Below are positions 1-7,882 of a stretch of 60,060 nt of DNA, piece after piece. The position numbers and the translations under genes were made by a program. The notes beneath the pieces are model-generated. The model did no database searches. It saw nothing but the letters and a program-made list of their open reading frames with translations, and was not told the DNA's origin. The first letter of the stretch is position 1. Every line of letters begins with the position of its first letter. Source of the stretch: Bacteroidales bacterium (GTDB lineage: Bacteria > Bacteroidota > Bacteroidia > Bacteroidales > Bacteroidaceae); the NCBI GenBank assembly GCA_015060965.1, contig SUXN01000014.1, positions 1 through 60,060 on the forward strand, read 5' to 3'.

Positions 1-114
1 GATAAAGATTTTTTCCTTTTTAGACTGGCAAAATTATATGCGTAAAAATGAAATCCCTCAGAATTTTACGTTGAGCCCAAAGAACCCTGACCCCGGGTCA
101 CGGGGAGAGTGTAT

Positions 115-146
115 AAAAAAAAGAAGAAACCTTTCGGTTTCTTCTT
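115..146 (-). terminator. Intrinsic terminator after tRNA-Asp
   Basis: An 11-bp perfect stem (121-131 with 136-146) has a loop that reads GAAA on the minus strand. It is followed on that strand by a run of T (positions 120 down to 115). It lies one base past the tRNA 3' end, so it ends the tRNA-Asp transcript. Confidence 0.85.
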
Positions 147-147
147 G

Positions 148-221
148 CGGTGCGTACGGGACTCGAACCCGTGACCCCCTGCGTGACAGGCAGATATTCT
201 AACCAACTGAACTAACGCACC
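148..221 (-). tRNA. tRNA-Asp (anticodon GTC)
   Basis: Read on the minus strand this folds as a full cloverleaf. The 7-bp acceptor stem is GGTGCGT with ACGCACC, the discriminator base is G (normal for Asp), the anticodon loop is CTGTCAC giving GTC, and the T-arm is ACGGG-TTCGAGT-CCCGT. The 3' CCA is not encoded, so it must be added after transcription. It has its own promoter at 261-291 and a terminator directly downstream. The 112 bases between the terminator and the left edge hold no gene that I can support. Confidence 0.96.
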
Positions 222-260
222 ATTATGTTTTTCTGCTTTGTTCGTGTCTCAAAGCGAGTG

Positions 261-291
261 CAAAGGTAGTGACTTTTTTTGAATCTGCAAA
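261..291 (-). promoter_or_regulatory. Promoter of tRNA-Asp
   Basis: On the minus strand the sequence is TTTG (288-291), 19 bases, then TACCTTTG (261-268). This is an exact match to the Bacteroidota sigma-ABfr promoter pattern. The bases after the -7 box (CACTCGCTTT) resemble those at the tRNA-Glu promoter in this window. Confidence 0.85.
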
Positions 292-354
292 TATTTTGAG
301 AACTTTTTTCCGTTTTTAGTGCATTTTTTTGATTTTCCCTCGAAAATATGGTTT

Positions 355-879
355 CTACTCTGTTTTTTGCATTAAAATGACGTCGGAGTACCCTTCTTTT
401 CCTCTTATCCAATCTTTAAGTGTGGCATTGCCTGTGAAGCCGCATTTTTCAAAAAGTCTTATGCTTTCTTCATTCCAAACCGGCACGTATGCGTATAATT
501 GGTGAAGATGCAGGCGTTCTGTCGCGTAACTGTACAGCAACTGCAGGGCGTGTGTGGCGATTCCTTTGCCACGGTAGTTTCCCAGGATGCCGATGCAAAC
601 CTCGGCGCGGCTGTTTATGGGGTCGTAGTCGGCAAGGTCAATCATTCCGGCTCTCTCTCCTTCTGCTGTCTCTATCACAAAGCGTGCCTGGCGTTCGGTG
701 ATGAGGTCCTGACTGCTCTGCTCAAGGTATGCGCGCAGTGTGTAGCGCGAGTAGGGCAGGGTGGCATTGCCGGCACTCCACAGGGTGGTGTCGTTCTCCA
801 TTGCGTACATCAGCTCCAGGTCCTCAGGCTCGGGGGAGCGCAAGCTGACGATATTGTCTTTAAGCCACTGGTCTCTCAT
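355..879 (-). CDS. GNAT family N-acetyltransferase (RimJ/RimL-like)
   Basis: The predicted protein has 174 residues. It matches the GNAT fold: an N-terminal strand-helix with the SLRSPEPEDLELMYAME pattern, a central VCIGILGNYRGKGIATHAL segment that carries the acetyl-CoA pyrophosphate-binding RGKGIA motif, and a C-terminal RLFEKCGFTGNATLKDW segment typical of RimJ/RimL-type enzymes. These enzymes transfer acetyl groups from acetyl-CoA to an amine; the substrate here is unknown. I start it at the ATG at 879, which begins directly after the glycosyltransferase stop codon (881-883). A longer frame starting at 906 would overlap that gene. It is the last protein gene of the minus-strand run from the 4.5 kb esterase. 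Confidence 0.85.
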   Translation of the reverse strand: MRDQWLKDNIVSLRSPEPEDLELMYAMENDTTLWSAGNATLPYSRYTLRAYLEQSSQDLITERQARFVIETAEGERAGMIDLADYDPINSRAEVCIGILGNYRGKGIATHALQLLYSYATERLHLHQLYAYVPVWNEESIRLFEKCGFTGNATLKDWIRGKEGYSDVILMQKTE

Positions 880-880
880 T

Positions 881-2071
881 CTACTTCTTATTGCTGTGTA
901 TTGCACCGTCTGTTATCAGTATCCGTGTGTCGGTGGAGTATGTTCCCAGGCGCAGTCGTTTCGTTCCCTCCTGCGACAGCAGCTTTAGTATGGTGCCGTA
1001 GCTGTATGCTCCTGTGTCGTATACAACGGTGTCGTAACTGCTGAGGTCTATGCCTTGTGTAAGGTGTCCCTGCGGCAGGCTCTCATGGTTGCCGTTGACA
1101 TATGTATGCTTGCAGTTGCCGTAATGTTCCGTAAGTATTGCCCGCACCTGCTCTGTAGCTTCGGGGTTGCCTATTACAATGCAGTTTATGGGGTAGAGTG
1201 TCTGGCTGTTCTCCTGACGGTGCTTGAACTGGTTGCCTATGTATGCCAGCATTGCGCGCCCCCAGATGGCGAGCTTGATGGGCAGTTTCAACAGCAGTGA
1301 GTAGTGCGAGTAGTGCTTGTTGAAGAACAGCTCCATCGCCTGATAGAATGTGTGTACGTAGCGGTAGGAACTTTTTACGGTGCTCTCTCCTTTGTAGTGC
1401 AGTATGCGCGAGGGCAGGAAATAGTTGTTGTAGCCTGCCTTGAGTATGCGGTAAGAGAGGTCGATGTCCTCGCCGTACATGAAGAAGTCCTCGTCGAGCA
1501 GCCCTGCCTTGTCGAGCGCCTCACGGCGCAGGAACATGAAGGCTCCCGACATTATCTCTATTTGGTTTTCCTCGTTCTTGTCGAGGTAGCTAATATAATA
1601 GCGCCCTAATGTGCGTGATTTGGGGAAGAGTGATGCCAGGCCCGACATCTTGCAGAATGCGACAAAGGGTGTGGGCAGGCCTCGGCGCGACTCGGGTGCA
1701 AATGAACCGTTGGTGTGCAGCATATATGCTCCACAGCCTCCTGCGTCGGGGTGACGCTCCATAAGGCTGATGAAGTCTGTGAAAGTGTTCTCGGCAACGA
1801 TGGTGTCGGGGTTCAACAACAGTATGTACTCACCATGGCTGTTGCGTATGGCAAGGTTGTTGGCACGGGCAAAGCCGAGGTTCTCCTCGCTTGCTATGAT
1901 TGTGACACCGGGGAAGCGCTCGCGCAGATATTCCACAGAGCCGTCGCCCGATGCGTTGTCCACCACAATAACCTCTACGGCAATACCCTTTGATGCCTCT
2001 GCTACGGAGCGGAGGCACTGTTCAAGATAATGCTTGACCTTGTAGTTTACAATTATTACCGATAGCTTCAT
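881..2071 (-). CDS. Glycosyltransferase family 2
   Basis: The 396-residue protein begins MKLSVIIVNYKVKHYLEQCL, the standard nucleotide-binding start of GT2 enzymes. It then shows DNASGDGSVEYL (first acidic motif), LLLNPDTIV (DxD-like metal site) and FMYGEDIDLSYRI (catalytic ED-like motif near residue 220). This class moves a sugar from a nucleotide-sugar to a cell-envelope acceptor such as rhamnan, capsule or LPS. A C-terminal region of about 100 residues lies beyond the GT-A core and I cannot assign it. An upstream in-frame start at 2131 would overlap the preceding gene and lacks the conserved strand, so 2071 is preferred. It lies 22 bases after the membrane-protein gene and is probably in the same transcript. 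Confidence 0.9.
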   Translation of the reverse strand: MKLSVIIVNYKVKHYLEQCLRSVAEASKGIAVEVIVVDNASGDGSVEYLRERFPGVTIIASEENLGFARANNLAIRNSHGEYILLLNPDTIVAENTFTDFISLMERHPDAGGCGAYMLHTNGSFAPESRRGLPTPFVAFCKMSGLASLFPKSRTLGRYYISYLDKNEENQIEIMSGAFMFLRREALDKAGLLDEDFFMYGEDIDLSYRILKAGYNNYFLPSRILHYKGESTVKSSYRYVHTFYQAMELFFNKHYSHYSLLLKLPIKLAIWGRAMLAYIGNQFKHRQENSQTLYPINCIVIGNPEATEQVRAILTEHYGNCKHTYVNGNHESLPQGHLTQGIDLSSYDTVVYDTGAYSYGTILKLLSQEGTKRLRLGTYSTDTRILITDGAIHSNKK

Positions 2072-2093
2072 CGTTGGCGGTTGTCGTGCTTTC

Positions 2094-2558
2094 TTATTTC
2101 TTCTCCTTCGCAGCCTGGCTGTTCTGCTCAAGATAGTCGTTCAGCACCATCCTGGTCGGGTAGCTGTACAGCAACGCTCCAAATGCGAACAGACCGCAGT
2201 AGAGCGAGCCGTTGTATCCTATCCCGTAATATATGAATATATTCAGCAACAGTGCGATGAAGATAAGGAATATCCTCTGTATGCTTTTCTTTGCAAAGAG
2301 CTTCCTGAACTCCTCGTCGCTGCATCCCAATGCCTTGTTGAGGCTGTTTGTGAACCCTTTTATGGCAAGGGGAATGAACAGCACGGTAACCATCACGGCA
2401 GTCACCTGCAGTATGTATGTCCAGGTAGATGAAAGAAGGTCGCCGAGAGTGTCCTTTGCTACCACTCCGGTCTCGAATACTACGATGACCATTAGTGCTG
2501 CGAGGATAGAGAATATGTAGTTTATTCTAAGTGATTTGAGAATTTCGTTGTTGTTCAT
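2094..2558 (-). CDS. Conserved four-helix membrane protein, function unknown
   Basis: The 154-residue protein has four hydrophobic stretches, at about residues 10-28, 45-66, 92-111 and 114-132. A charged loop (LNKALGCSDEEFRKLFAKKS) lies between helices two and three, and the C-terminus is polar and lysine-rich. There is no signal peptide. I do not recognise a named family. It starts 3 bases after recR stops and is followed by the glycosyltransferase, so it is probably co-transcribed with both. Confidence 0.7.
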   Translation of the reverse strand: MNNNEILKSLRINYIFSILAALMVIVVFETGVVAKDTLGDLLSSTWTYILQVTAVMVTVLFIPLAIKGFTNSLNKALGCSDEEFRKLFAKKSIQRIFLIFIALLLNIFIYYGIGYNGSLYCGLFAFGALLYSYPTRMVLNDYLEQNSQAAKEKK

Positions 2559-2561
2559 TTT

Positions 2562-3182
2562 TTATATTGTTTTTCCTGTGAAAGGTGTCCTGTTCTTTAT
2601 TGAGCTGCCGAGGGTTACCTCGTCGGCATATTCAAGCTCGTCGCCCACGGATATTCCGCGTGCGATGACCGAAAGCTTTACGTCGTACTGCTGCAGCTTG
2701 CGGTATATGTAGAAGTTCGTGGTGTCGCCCTCCATCGTGGAGCTCAGGGCAAGGATAATCTCCTTTACCTCGCCTGTTGCCACACGGTTGATGAGGCTCT
2801 CGATCTGCAGGTCGCCGGGTGATACTCCGTCCATGGGGGATATCACACCGCCCAGGACGTGGTACACGCCGCGGTACTGCATTGTGTTCTCAACGGCCAT
2901 CACATCCTGTATGTTCTCCACCACGCAGATGGTGCTGTGGTCGCGCATTGGGTTTGCGCAGATGGGACAGATGTCGGTGTCCGATATGCTATGGCACTCG
3001 GTGCAGTATTTTGCCTCGCGTTTCAGGGTGATGATGGCATCGGAGAAGCCTGCGACCTCATCCTCGCGCTTGCGTAGCAGATGCAGCACGAGGCGGGTGG
3101 CTGTCTTGCGTCCTATGCCCGGCAGCTTGGTGAACTCCTTCACTGCCCTCTCGAGCAGTGCCGATGGGTACTCCTGATTCAT
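2562..3182 (-). CDS. recR: Recombination protein RecR
   Basis: The 206-residue protein is full length for RecR. An N-terminal helix-hairpin-helix ([18 protein letters not shown]) is followed by a four-cysteine zinc finger (C60, C63, C72, C75) and a Toprim domain from about residue 80 ([14 protein letters not shown] and [18 protein letters not shown]). A C-terminal Walker-B-like segment ([14 protein letters not shown]) follows. RecR clamps on DNA and, with RecO, loads RecA at single-strand gaps and breaks. recO is also in this window, about 28 kb away. The gene lies 13 bases after the esterase. Confidence 0.97.
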   Translation of the reverse strand: MNQEYPSALLERAVKEFTKLPGIGRKTATRLVLHLLRKREDEVAGFSDAIITLKREAKYCTECHSISDTDICPICANPMRDHSTICVVENIQDVMAVENTMQYRGVYHVLGGVISPMDGVSPGDLQIESLINRVATGEVKEIILALSSTMEGDTTNFYIYRKLQQYDVKLSVIARGISVGDELEYADEVTLGSSIKNRTPFTGKTI

Positions 3183-3195
3183 CTATGCGGGCCGT

Positions 3196-4560
3196 TTATT
3201 TTATCTCTACGTCAATTTTCGCGGGGAATACTCGTTCAGGGTCGAAGTATTCGGCACAGCTCTCCACCATTGCCTCTATTGTGGGCTGTACCTTGCCGTT
3301 GAAGGCTTCCTTGCCGTTTACGACAACCTTTACTGGCTGTGTGAGGTCAAAGAGTTCTTCGTTGAGGAACAGTGTCACGTTGCCCTTTGTTGCAGGCTGG
3401 TATGCGCGCTCAAAGAACATGGGGATGTTGTAGAGTGAACGTGTTGTCGTATATGTGGCGTTCTTTACGGTCATCTCTATTGTGTTGCCGTCAATCTTCA
3501 CCTCATAACATGTGCGCTCCTCGTCGTTTGTGCGTGATGTCTCGTTGACGCGCAGGTTGTAGAAGCCTGTACGGTGGCGTCCGTACATGTCATAGTCTTC
3601 CCAATAGAAATATGTGGGGTGTGGGTTACGTGTATGTTTGCTCAACCATGGTGTTGTGGTCTCGTAGTTGATGCCGTGGCCCATTCCCGGTACAATCTCA
3701 ATGAAGTTCTTGTATAGGCCGGGGTGCTCTTCGGCGAGCTTGGCGATGGTCTTTGCAGCATTGTCGGTCATTGCGTTGCGGCCGAATCCGTAGTCAAGTT
3801 CTCCTGTGCGCAATGAGAATGCGATGTTTGCAAGGTTCTCCATTGGAGCGTTCTTCAAAGGCTCTCCGCCTGCCATTGGACCTGCACCTGCGAGGTAGTC
3901 GGCATAGAACGATGCAAGGCGCTGGCTGCCGTAGCCACCCTCTGATATTCCGTAGAAGTAGATTCTGTTCCTGTCGATGTTCTCATTGAGGAACGCAAGT
4001 CGCAGCAGCTTCTCCCATGCCCACTGCTTGCTCTGTATGGCCCAGCGATAGAGTTCGCCGAAGCCGTTAGGTATCTGTGGAATGAAGTGCAGTGACGGTG
4101 CATCATCATAGCTGTGGCACAGTCTGAAACCGCTCTCCCACTCGCTTGTCTTTGGGCCTGAACCGTGCATGTAAAGGAACAGCGGATAGCCGGCAGCGGG
4201 CTGCTCGCCTTTCTCGATGAAGTAGTAAGGCATTGTCGCATCGGGCTCAAGAGCCTCGGGAAGATGCCAGTAGCCGGTGTCGCGTGGCTCGTCGATGCTG
4301 AACGGAGCAATGAGCTTCTCCTCGCTGTAGCTGTCGACAGCCTCTTTCCAGCACTCCCACACTGCGGCGCGTGCTTCTGCAATATTCTTGATCTTTACCT
4401 TTTTGTTGTTGCTGTAGCTGCAGTCGGCATCCTGCAGTGACTGTGTGAAATACTCTTTGATTCTTTTAGACTCTCCTTTACTGATCTTGCCGTTTCCGCT
4501 GCAAGCGTAGCCGAACACCAGCGCCAATGACAGCGCTGCTGTTATGATTGCTCTTTTCAT
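3196..4560 (-). CDS. Lipoprotein alpha/beta-hydrolase (esterase/peptidase-like)
   Basis: The 454-residue protein has a signal sequence ending in a lipobox-like GYAC with Cys at residue 20. There is no acidic run after that Cys, so the protein probably stays on the periplasmic side. The alpha/beta-hydrolase core shows LFLYMHGSG (oxyanion-hole strand) and the nucleophile elbow YGISEGGYG (GxSxGG). A later MGHGINYETT segment could supply the catalytic His. It resembles dienelactone-hydrolase/prolyl-oligopeptidase-type secreted esterases. About 120 residues after the core are unassigned. The substrate is unknown; carbohydrate esters are a reasonable guess. It heads the minus-strand run to recR. 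Confidence 0.75.
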   Translation of the reverse strand: MKRAIITAALSLALVFGYACSGNGKISKGESKRIKEYFTQSLQDADCSYSNNKKVKIKNIAEARAAVWECWKEAVDSYSEEKLIAPFSIDEPRDTGYWHLPEALEPDATMPYYFIEKGEQPAAGYPLFLYMHGSGPKTSEWESGFRLCHSYDDAPSLHFIPQIPNGFGELYRWAIQSKQWAWEKLLRLAFLNENIDRNRIYFYGISEGGYGSQRLASFYADYLAGAGPMAGGEPLKNAPMENLANIAFSLRTGELDYGFGRNAMTDNAAKTIAKLAEEHPGLYKNFIEIVPGMGHGINYETTTPWLSKHTRNPHPTYFYWEDYDMYGRHRTGFYNLRVNETSRTNDEERTCYEVKIDGNTIEMTVKNATYTTTRSLYNIPMFFERAYQPATKGNVTLFLNEELFDLTQPVKVVVNGKEAFNGKVQPTIEAMVESCAEYFDPERVFPAKIDVEIK

Positions 4561-4587
4561 ATGTGTCTTTGGTTTAATAATTTTGTG

Positions 4588-4618
4588 CTAAATTAGTTCT
4601 ATGTCGGCAGAATGGCAA
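4588..4618 (-). promoter_or_regulatory. Putative promoter of the esterase-recR run
   Basis: On the minus strand the sequence is TTG (4616-4618), 20 bases, then TAATTTAG (4588-4595). The -7 box differs at one key base from TAnnTTTG. It lies 28 bases upstream of the esterase start codon. Confidence 0.45.
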
Positions 4619-4655
4619 CTTTTTGGTTGAAAAAAGGGGATTCTGCGGTTAAAAT

Positions 4656-4695
4656 AATAGACAAAGAGGCCTCAACTGAGGCCTCTTTGTCTATT
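4656..4695 (-). terminator. Terminator of the C10 protease gene
   Basis: A 19-bp perfect inverted repeat (4656-4674 with 4677-4695) has only two bases between its arms. It is followed on the minus strand by ATTTTAA. It lies 17 bases past the protease stop codon. Confidence 0.85.
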
Positions 4696-4711
4696 TGTCT
4701 GTTGTAGTCTA

Positions 4712-7606
4712 TTACTTGACCAGTACTTTGGCAGCGCGGAGCTTGCCCTCCTGCTCAACGGTTACAATGTAAAGGCCGGCCTCAACGGCGATGGCTGTTG
4801 CCGTACCGTTGTATACGGTTGTACCGTCAACTCCAAATACGCTGATTACAGCACCTTCTGCTGCACCCTCAATGCTGATGCAACCGTTCACTCCGTTCAA
4901 TGTGATACCGCTGTCGGCGATGCTCTCGATACCTGTACCGTCGGTCACAAGGAACAAACCGTTATCGGGGATATTGACGCTGTTGTTCGACACGTGACCA
5001 AGCTGGCGCTTGTTGTTGTCGTAATAGGCGATGCTTACAACACGCTGGCCCAGAGGAGCTGTCTTGCCGCACATACATCTGATGCTCATCTCCAGGGTGC
5101 TGCCTTGTGTCATTGATACCGGGATGTAGTCGCTCCTGAGGATCATTGTGATTCCGTTGAGTACATTCACTCTCACGTATCCTTCAAAGTCGGCGTATTC
5201 GCAGCCGAGGGTTGTCTTCATGTCAACGCTGTCGCCCTTGACGGCTGTGTTGTCATTGCCTACAACAATCTTTTCGCATACATAAGGCACGCCTGTCGTT
5301 GCCTCGTTAAGGGTGAAGCTGTAAGCGCCATTGCCAGAAATCTTCTTCCATGTATCGCCGACGAGTTCGCACACATATGTATTATATGTGCCTACAGTGA
5401 GTGCGGGGAAGTAATCCTCGGAACTGAACGACACTGATGTCGATGCATTGCGTGCAAGGTTGGCAACCTCCTTCTCGGCAAGCAGTATGCTCTTGCCGTC
5501 CTTCTCGGCAAAGAGACCGAGGGTGCCGGCGTAAGGGCTGTCGGTGAATGCGGCATTCTTTACGCTTGCTGTCACTGTGAGCTTGCGGCCTACGACAATC
5601 TCCGGTGTGGAGATTGATGCAACGGTAGGTATCGGGCCTTCAGGTATCTCCTGTATTGTGAATGTGGCGCTCTTGCCGGCAATGCTCTTGAGTTTTTTGT
5701 TCTCGACTTTGACTTCATGGTTGACATAACAGTTCCTGATATCGTATGCAAATGAGATGTAATGGTCTCCGCTGCCGGTTATGCCATTGGGTACAGTGTA
5801 TGTCGCAAGGAAGTCAGTGTTGTCGAACACGTTGATGAGGATACCATGGTTTGATAGAGTATCGCTGTTGACGACAGTCTCGCCATTGAGCTTGTTCACG
5901 ATTGGTACAACTACAACAGTGGCATTGTTGGCATTGTTGTTTCTCAAGGCAATGTCGAATACCATATTGTCATTGGGGTACACCGGAGTCTCTCTGAACT
6001 TGAAGTCGGTGAGCTCAATCTCGGGCAGTGCTCTGCTTAGTTTTACATTGGTCGCACCCACCTCTAATTTAAGGCAGTTGGGCTCGCCTTTCATCTTTAC
6101 ATTATTGCCATCGGCATCCTTGTAATATATCTCAATATAATATGTGCCCTCGCTGAGGTAATTTGGATTGTTCTTGTTGGAATTGTTTACGTTGAGGTCT
6201 ATGTAGTACCCGGTTGCTTTCTCGAACTGGACTTCTACATCACTGTTTCCCAGAAGCATCCTGTTGTATTGGCCATCTGCACTTGTGACAGAGATCATAT
6301 ACTGTATGTTATAAGTAGAGTGTGACCAGTTGAGGAAATATCCCACCATCCTTACCTTTGCATTTCCTGCCGAGAACCTTGCTGTGTACTCGTCAAGGGA
6401 AGCATTGGTTGCCGGGTTTACGGGGTCAAAGATATAAAGTGTCGGGTCGCCCTGTCTGTCGGCTTCATCGGCAGTGCGTGGCTTGATGTTTATCATTATG
6501 GTCTGGCCCACATTGTATCTGTCCTGACCGCCGCCGATACCCGAACCGCCGGGCGCCATTGAACCGATATCGAAATATCCATTGTATGCACCGTCCCAAC
6601 CCCAGTCAATGTGCACAAGGTTATTGGCGTCTATACCGTCACATACAAAAGCGTGTCCTGCAGCGTATGACTGGCCGTGTCCGTAGTGCAGGACAGGCAG
6701 GCCTGCCTCAAGGTTGTCTCGGATGGCGGTGAAGAACTCTTCGTATGTGCACTCGCTTCTTCTCAAGAGCTTTATCTGCGGTGAGTAGTCGAATACGTTT
6801 ACGAGGGCTCTTGATGCATAGATGTCGGCGCTTCCTGTGCCGGCCGGAGCGTATGTACTGTTGATGGCACGTCCCACGTCGAACATGAGCTGTGCTACAG
6901 CATGGGCCTGTGTCGAGTTATAGCCGTTGCGGTAGTGGGGGAGCATATTGTCCCAGTCGTATGTGTTTTTTGTGATGTCTACAGTCTCCTGCTTGCCTGT
7001 AGCGCTATTGTTCCAAGTGATAGCCTTGATAGGCTTTTCAGGCCAGTTGTGGTACTTCATTACCTGTGCCATGGCGGTTGCAGTACAGCCTGTAGGTGTC
7101 TTCTGACCATTGATGGTAGGACATAAATTGTTATATGGTGTACTCTGGTTCCAGCTTGTCTTTAGCATGGGTGCAATGGCAGGGCCTGTGGCACCGGTTG
7201 TGATGGCCGGCTCGATATTTCCGGCACGGATGTCATCCACATAGCTGCTGTACTCGGCAAGCCAGTCGACAAGTGCCTGCGGCATCTCTCCGGCAGTGTT
7301 TCCGGTTGAGTAGCCTACGATGGGCGACAGACGGTCCTCACCCGATACGATGACGAAACCGTTGCCCTCTTCTGGGGTAATGAGATAATACTGGGCGTCG
7401 CCCTCGTTGATGGTAAGGCGGCTGCCGCTTTTCGACATCGCGTTATCGGGGGCAAGCTGCAGTGTCACAGCCTTTTTGCCGCTCAGGGAGTTGTTTGTCC
7501 AGAATGTATTTGCTATTTCAAGGGCTTTGTCAGGGTCTACCGGGCCTGCAAATGCCGTTACAGCAAAAAACAGAATCAAGGTTAAAAAGGTAGCTGTTTT
7601 CTTCAT
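4712..7606 (-). CDS. Secreted C10 cysteine protease (streptopain family) with C-terminal sorting-like domain
   Basis: The 964-residue protein has a signal peptide (residues 1-20, TAFA/GP). An inhibitory propeptide of the Spi type follows (YYLITPEEGNGFVIVSGEDR, about residues 73-92). The C10 catalytic domain has nucleophile C174 in TPTGCTATAMAQVMKYHNWP, H318 in GHAFVCDGID, and WGWDG at 335-339. After about residue 390 come several immunoglobulin-like beta domains. The last 65 residues (GISIEG-like strand, GVDGTTVYNGTA, GLYIVTVEQ, KVLVK) resemble the type IX secretion type-A sorting domain. Family knowledge suggests export as a zymogen and removal of the propeptide. It is probably surface-attached or released, but the sorting role is inferred. 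It is divergent from the TonB-dependent receptor and has its own promoter and terminator. Confidence 0.9.
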   Translation of the reverse strand: MKKTATFLTLILFFAVTAFAGPVDPDKALEIANTFWTNNSLSGKKAVTLQLAPDNAMSKSGSRLTINEGDAQYYLITPEEGNGFVIVSGEDRLSPIVGYSTGNTAGEMPQALVDWLAEYSSYVDDIRAGNIEPAITTGATGPAIAPMLKTSWNQSTPYNNLCPTINGQKTPTGCTATAMAQVMKYHNWPEKPIKAITWNNSATGKQETVDITKNTYDWDNMLPHYRNGYNSTQAHAVAQLMFDVGRAINSTYAPAGTGSADIYASRALVNVFDYSPQIKLLRRSECTYEEFFTAIRDNLEAGLPVLHYGHGQSYAAGHAFVCDGIDANNLVHIDWGWDGAYNGYFDIGSMAPGGSGIGGGQDRYNVGQTIMINIKPRTADEADRQGDPTLYIFDPVNPATNASLDEYTARFSAGNAKVRMVGYFLNWSHSTYNIQYMISVTSADGQYNRMLLGNSDVEVQFEKATGYYIDLNVNNSNKNNPNYLSEGTYYIEIYYKDADGNNVKMKGEPNCLKLEVGATNVKLSRALPEIELTDFKFRETPVYPNDNMVFDIALRNNNANNATVVVVPIVNKLNGETVVNSDTLSNHGILINVFDNTDFLATYTVPNGITGSGDHYISFAYDIRNCYVNHEVKVENKKLKSIAGKSATFTIQEIPEGPIPTVASISTPEIVVGRKLTVTASVKNAAFTDSPYAGTLGLFAEKDGKSILLAEKEVANLARNASTSVSFSSEDYFPALTVGTYNTYVCELVGDTWKKISGNGAYSFTLNEATTGVPYVCEKIVVGNDNTAVKGDSVDMKTTLGCEYADFEGYVRVNVLNGITMILRSDYIPVSMTQGSTLEMSIRCMCGKTAPLGQRVVSIAYYDNNKRQLGHVSNNSVNIPDNGLFLVTDGTGIESIADSGITLNGVNGCISIEGAAEGAVISVFGVDGTTVYNGTATAIAVEAGLYIVTVEQEGKLRAAKVLVK

Positions 7607-7655
7607 ATAAAGTTGCTTTTGTAAAGTTAATATACAATATTGTTAAGATAACTCG

Positions 7656-7687
7656 CAAAAATATGATAAAAAGTTCTTGTCTGCAAA
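7656..7687 (-). promoter_or_regulatory. Promoter of the C10 protease
   Basis: On the minus strand the sequence is TTTG (7684-7687), 20 bases, then TATTTTTG (7656-7663). It predicts a leader of about 45 bases before the ATG at 7606. Confidence 0.7.
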
Positions 7688-7815
7688 ATATTTATGACAA
7701 AATGTTGTGTCGTTGGTGGCTTGTATAGTGGCATATATGCCCTTGTGTTGACATTCATTAATTAAAAATAATTAATTTGACTATGTAAATGGTGGCTTTT
7801 GACAACATGTTGTTA

Positions 7816-7846
7816 TTTGTTCACAGTGCAGTTCGATGTAATTTTG
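7816..7846 (+). promoter_or_regulatory. Promoter of the TonB-dependent receptor
   Basis: TTTG (7816-7819), 19 bases and TAATTTTG (7839-7846) match the Bacteroidota consensus exactly. The leader would be about 30 bases. Together with 7656-7687 it forms a divergent promoter pair. Confidence 0.85.
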
Positions 7847-7882
7847 CATGCCTTAAATAAAAGAGGATAAATACAATAATAT

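Noticed and set aside
85..104. A hairpin (CCCTGACCC with GGGTCACGGG) sharing ten bases with the tRNA-Asp variable loop and T-stem, in inverted orientation
   Set aside because: It is short and G/C-rich and lies beyond the terminator. I cannot distinguish it from chance or support an integration site.
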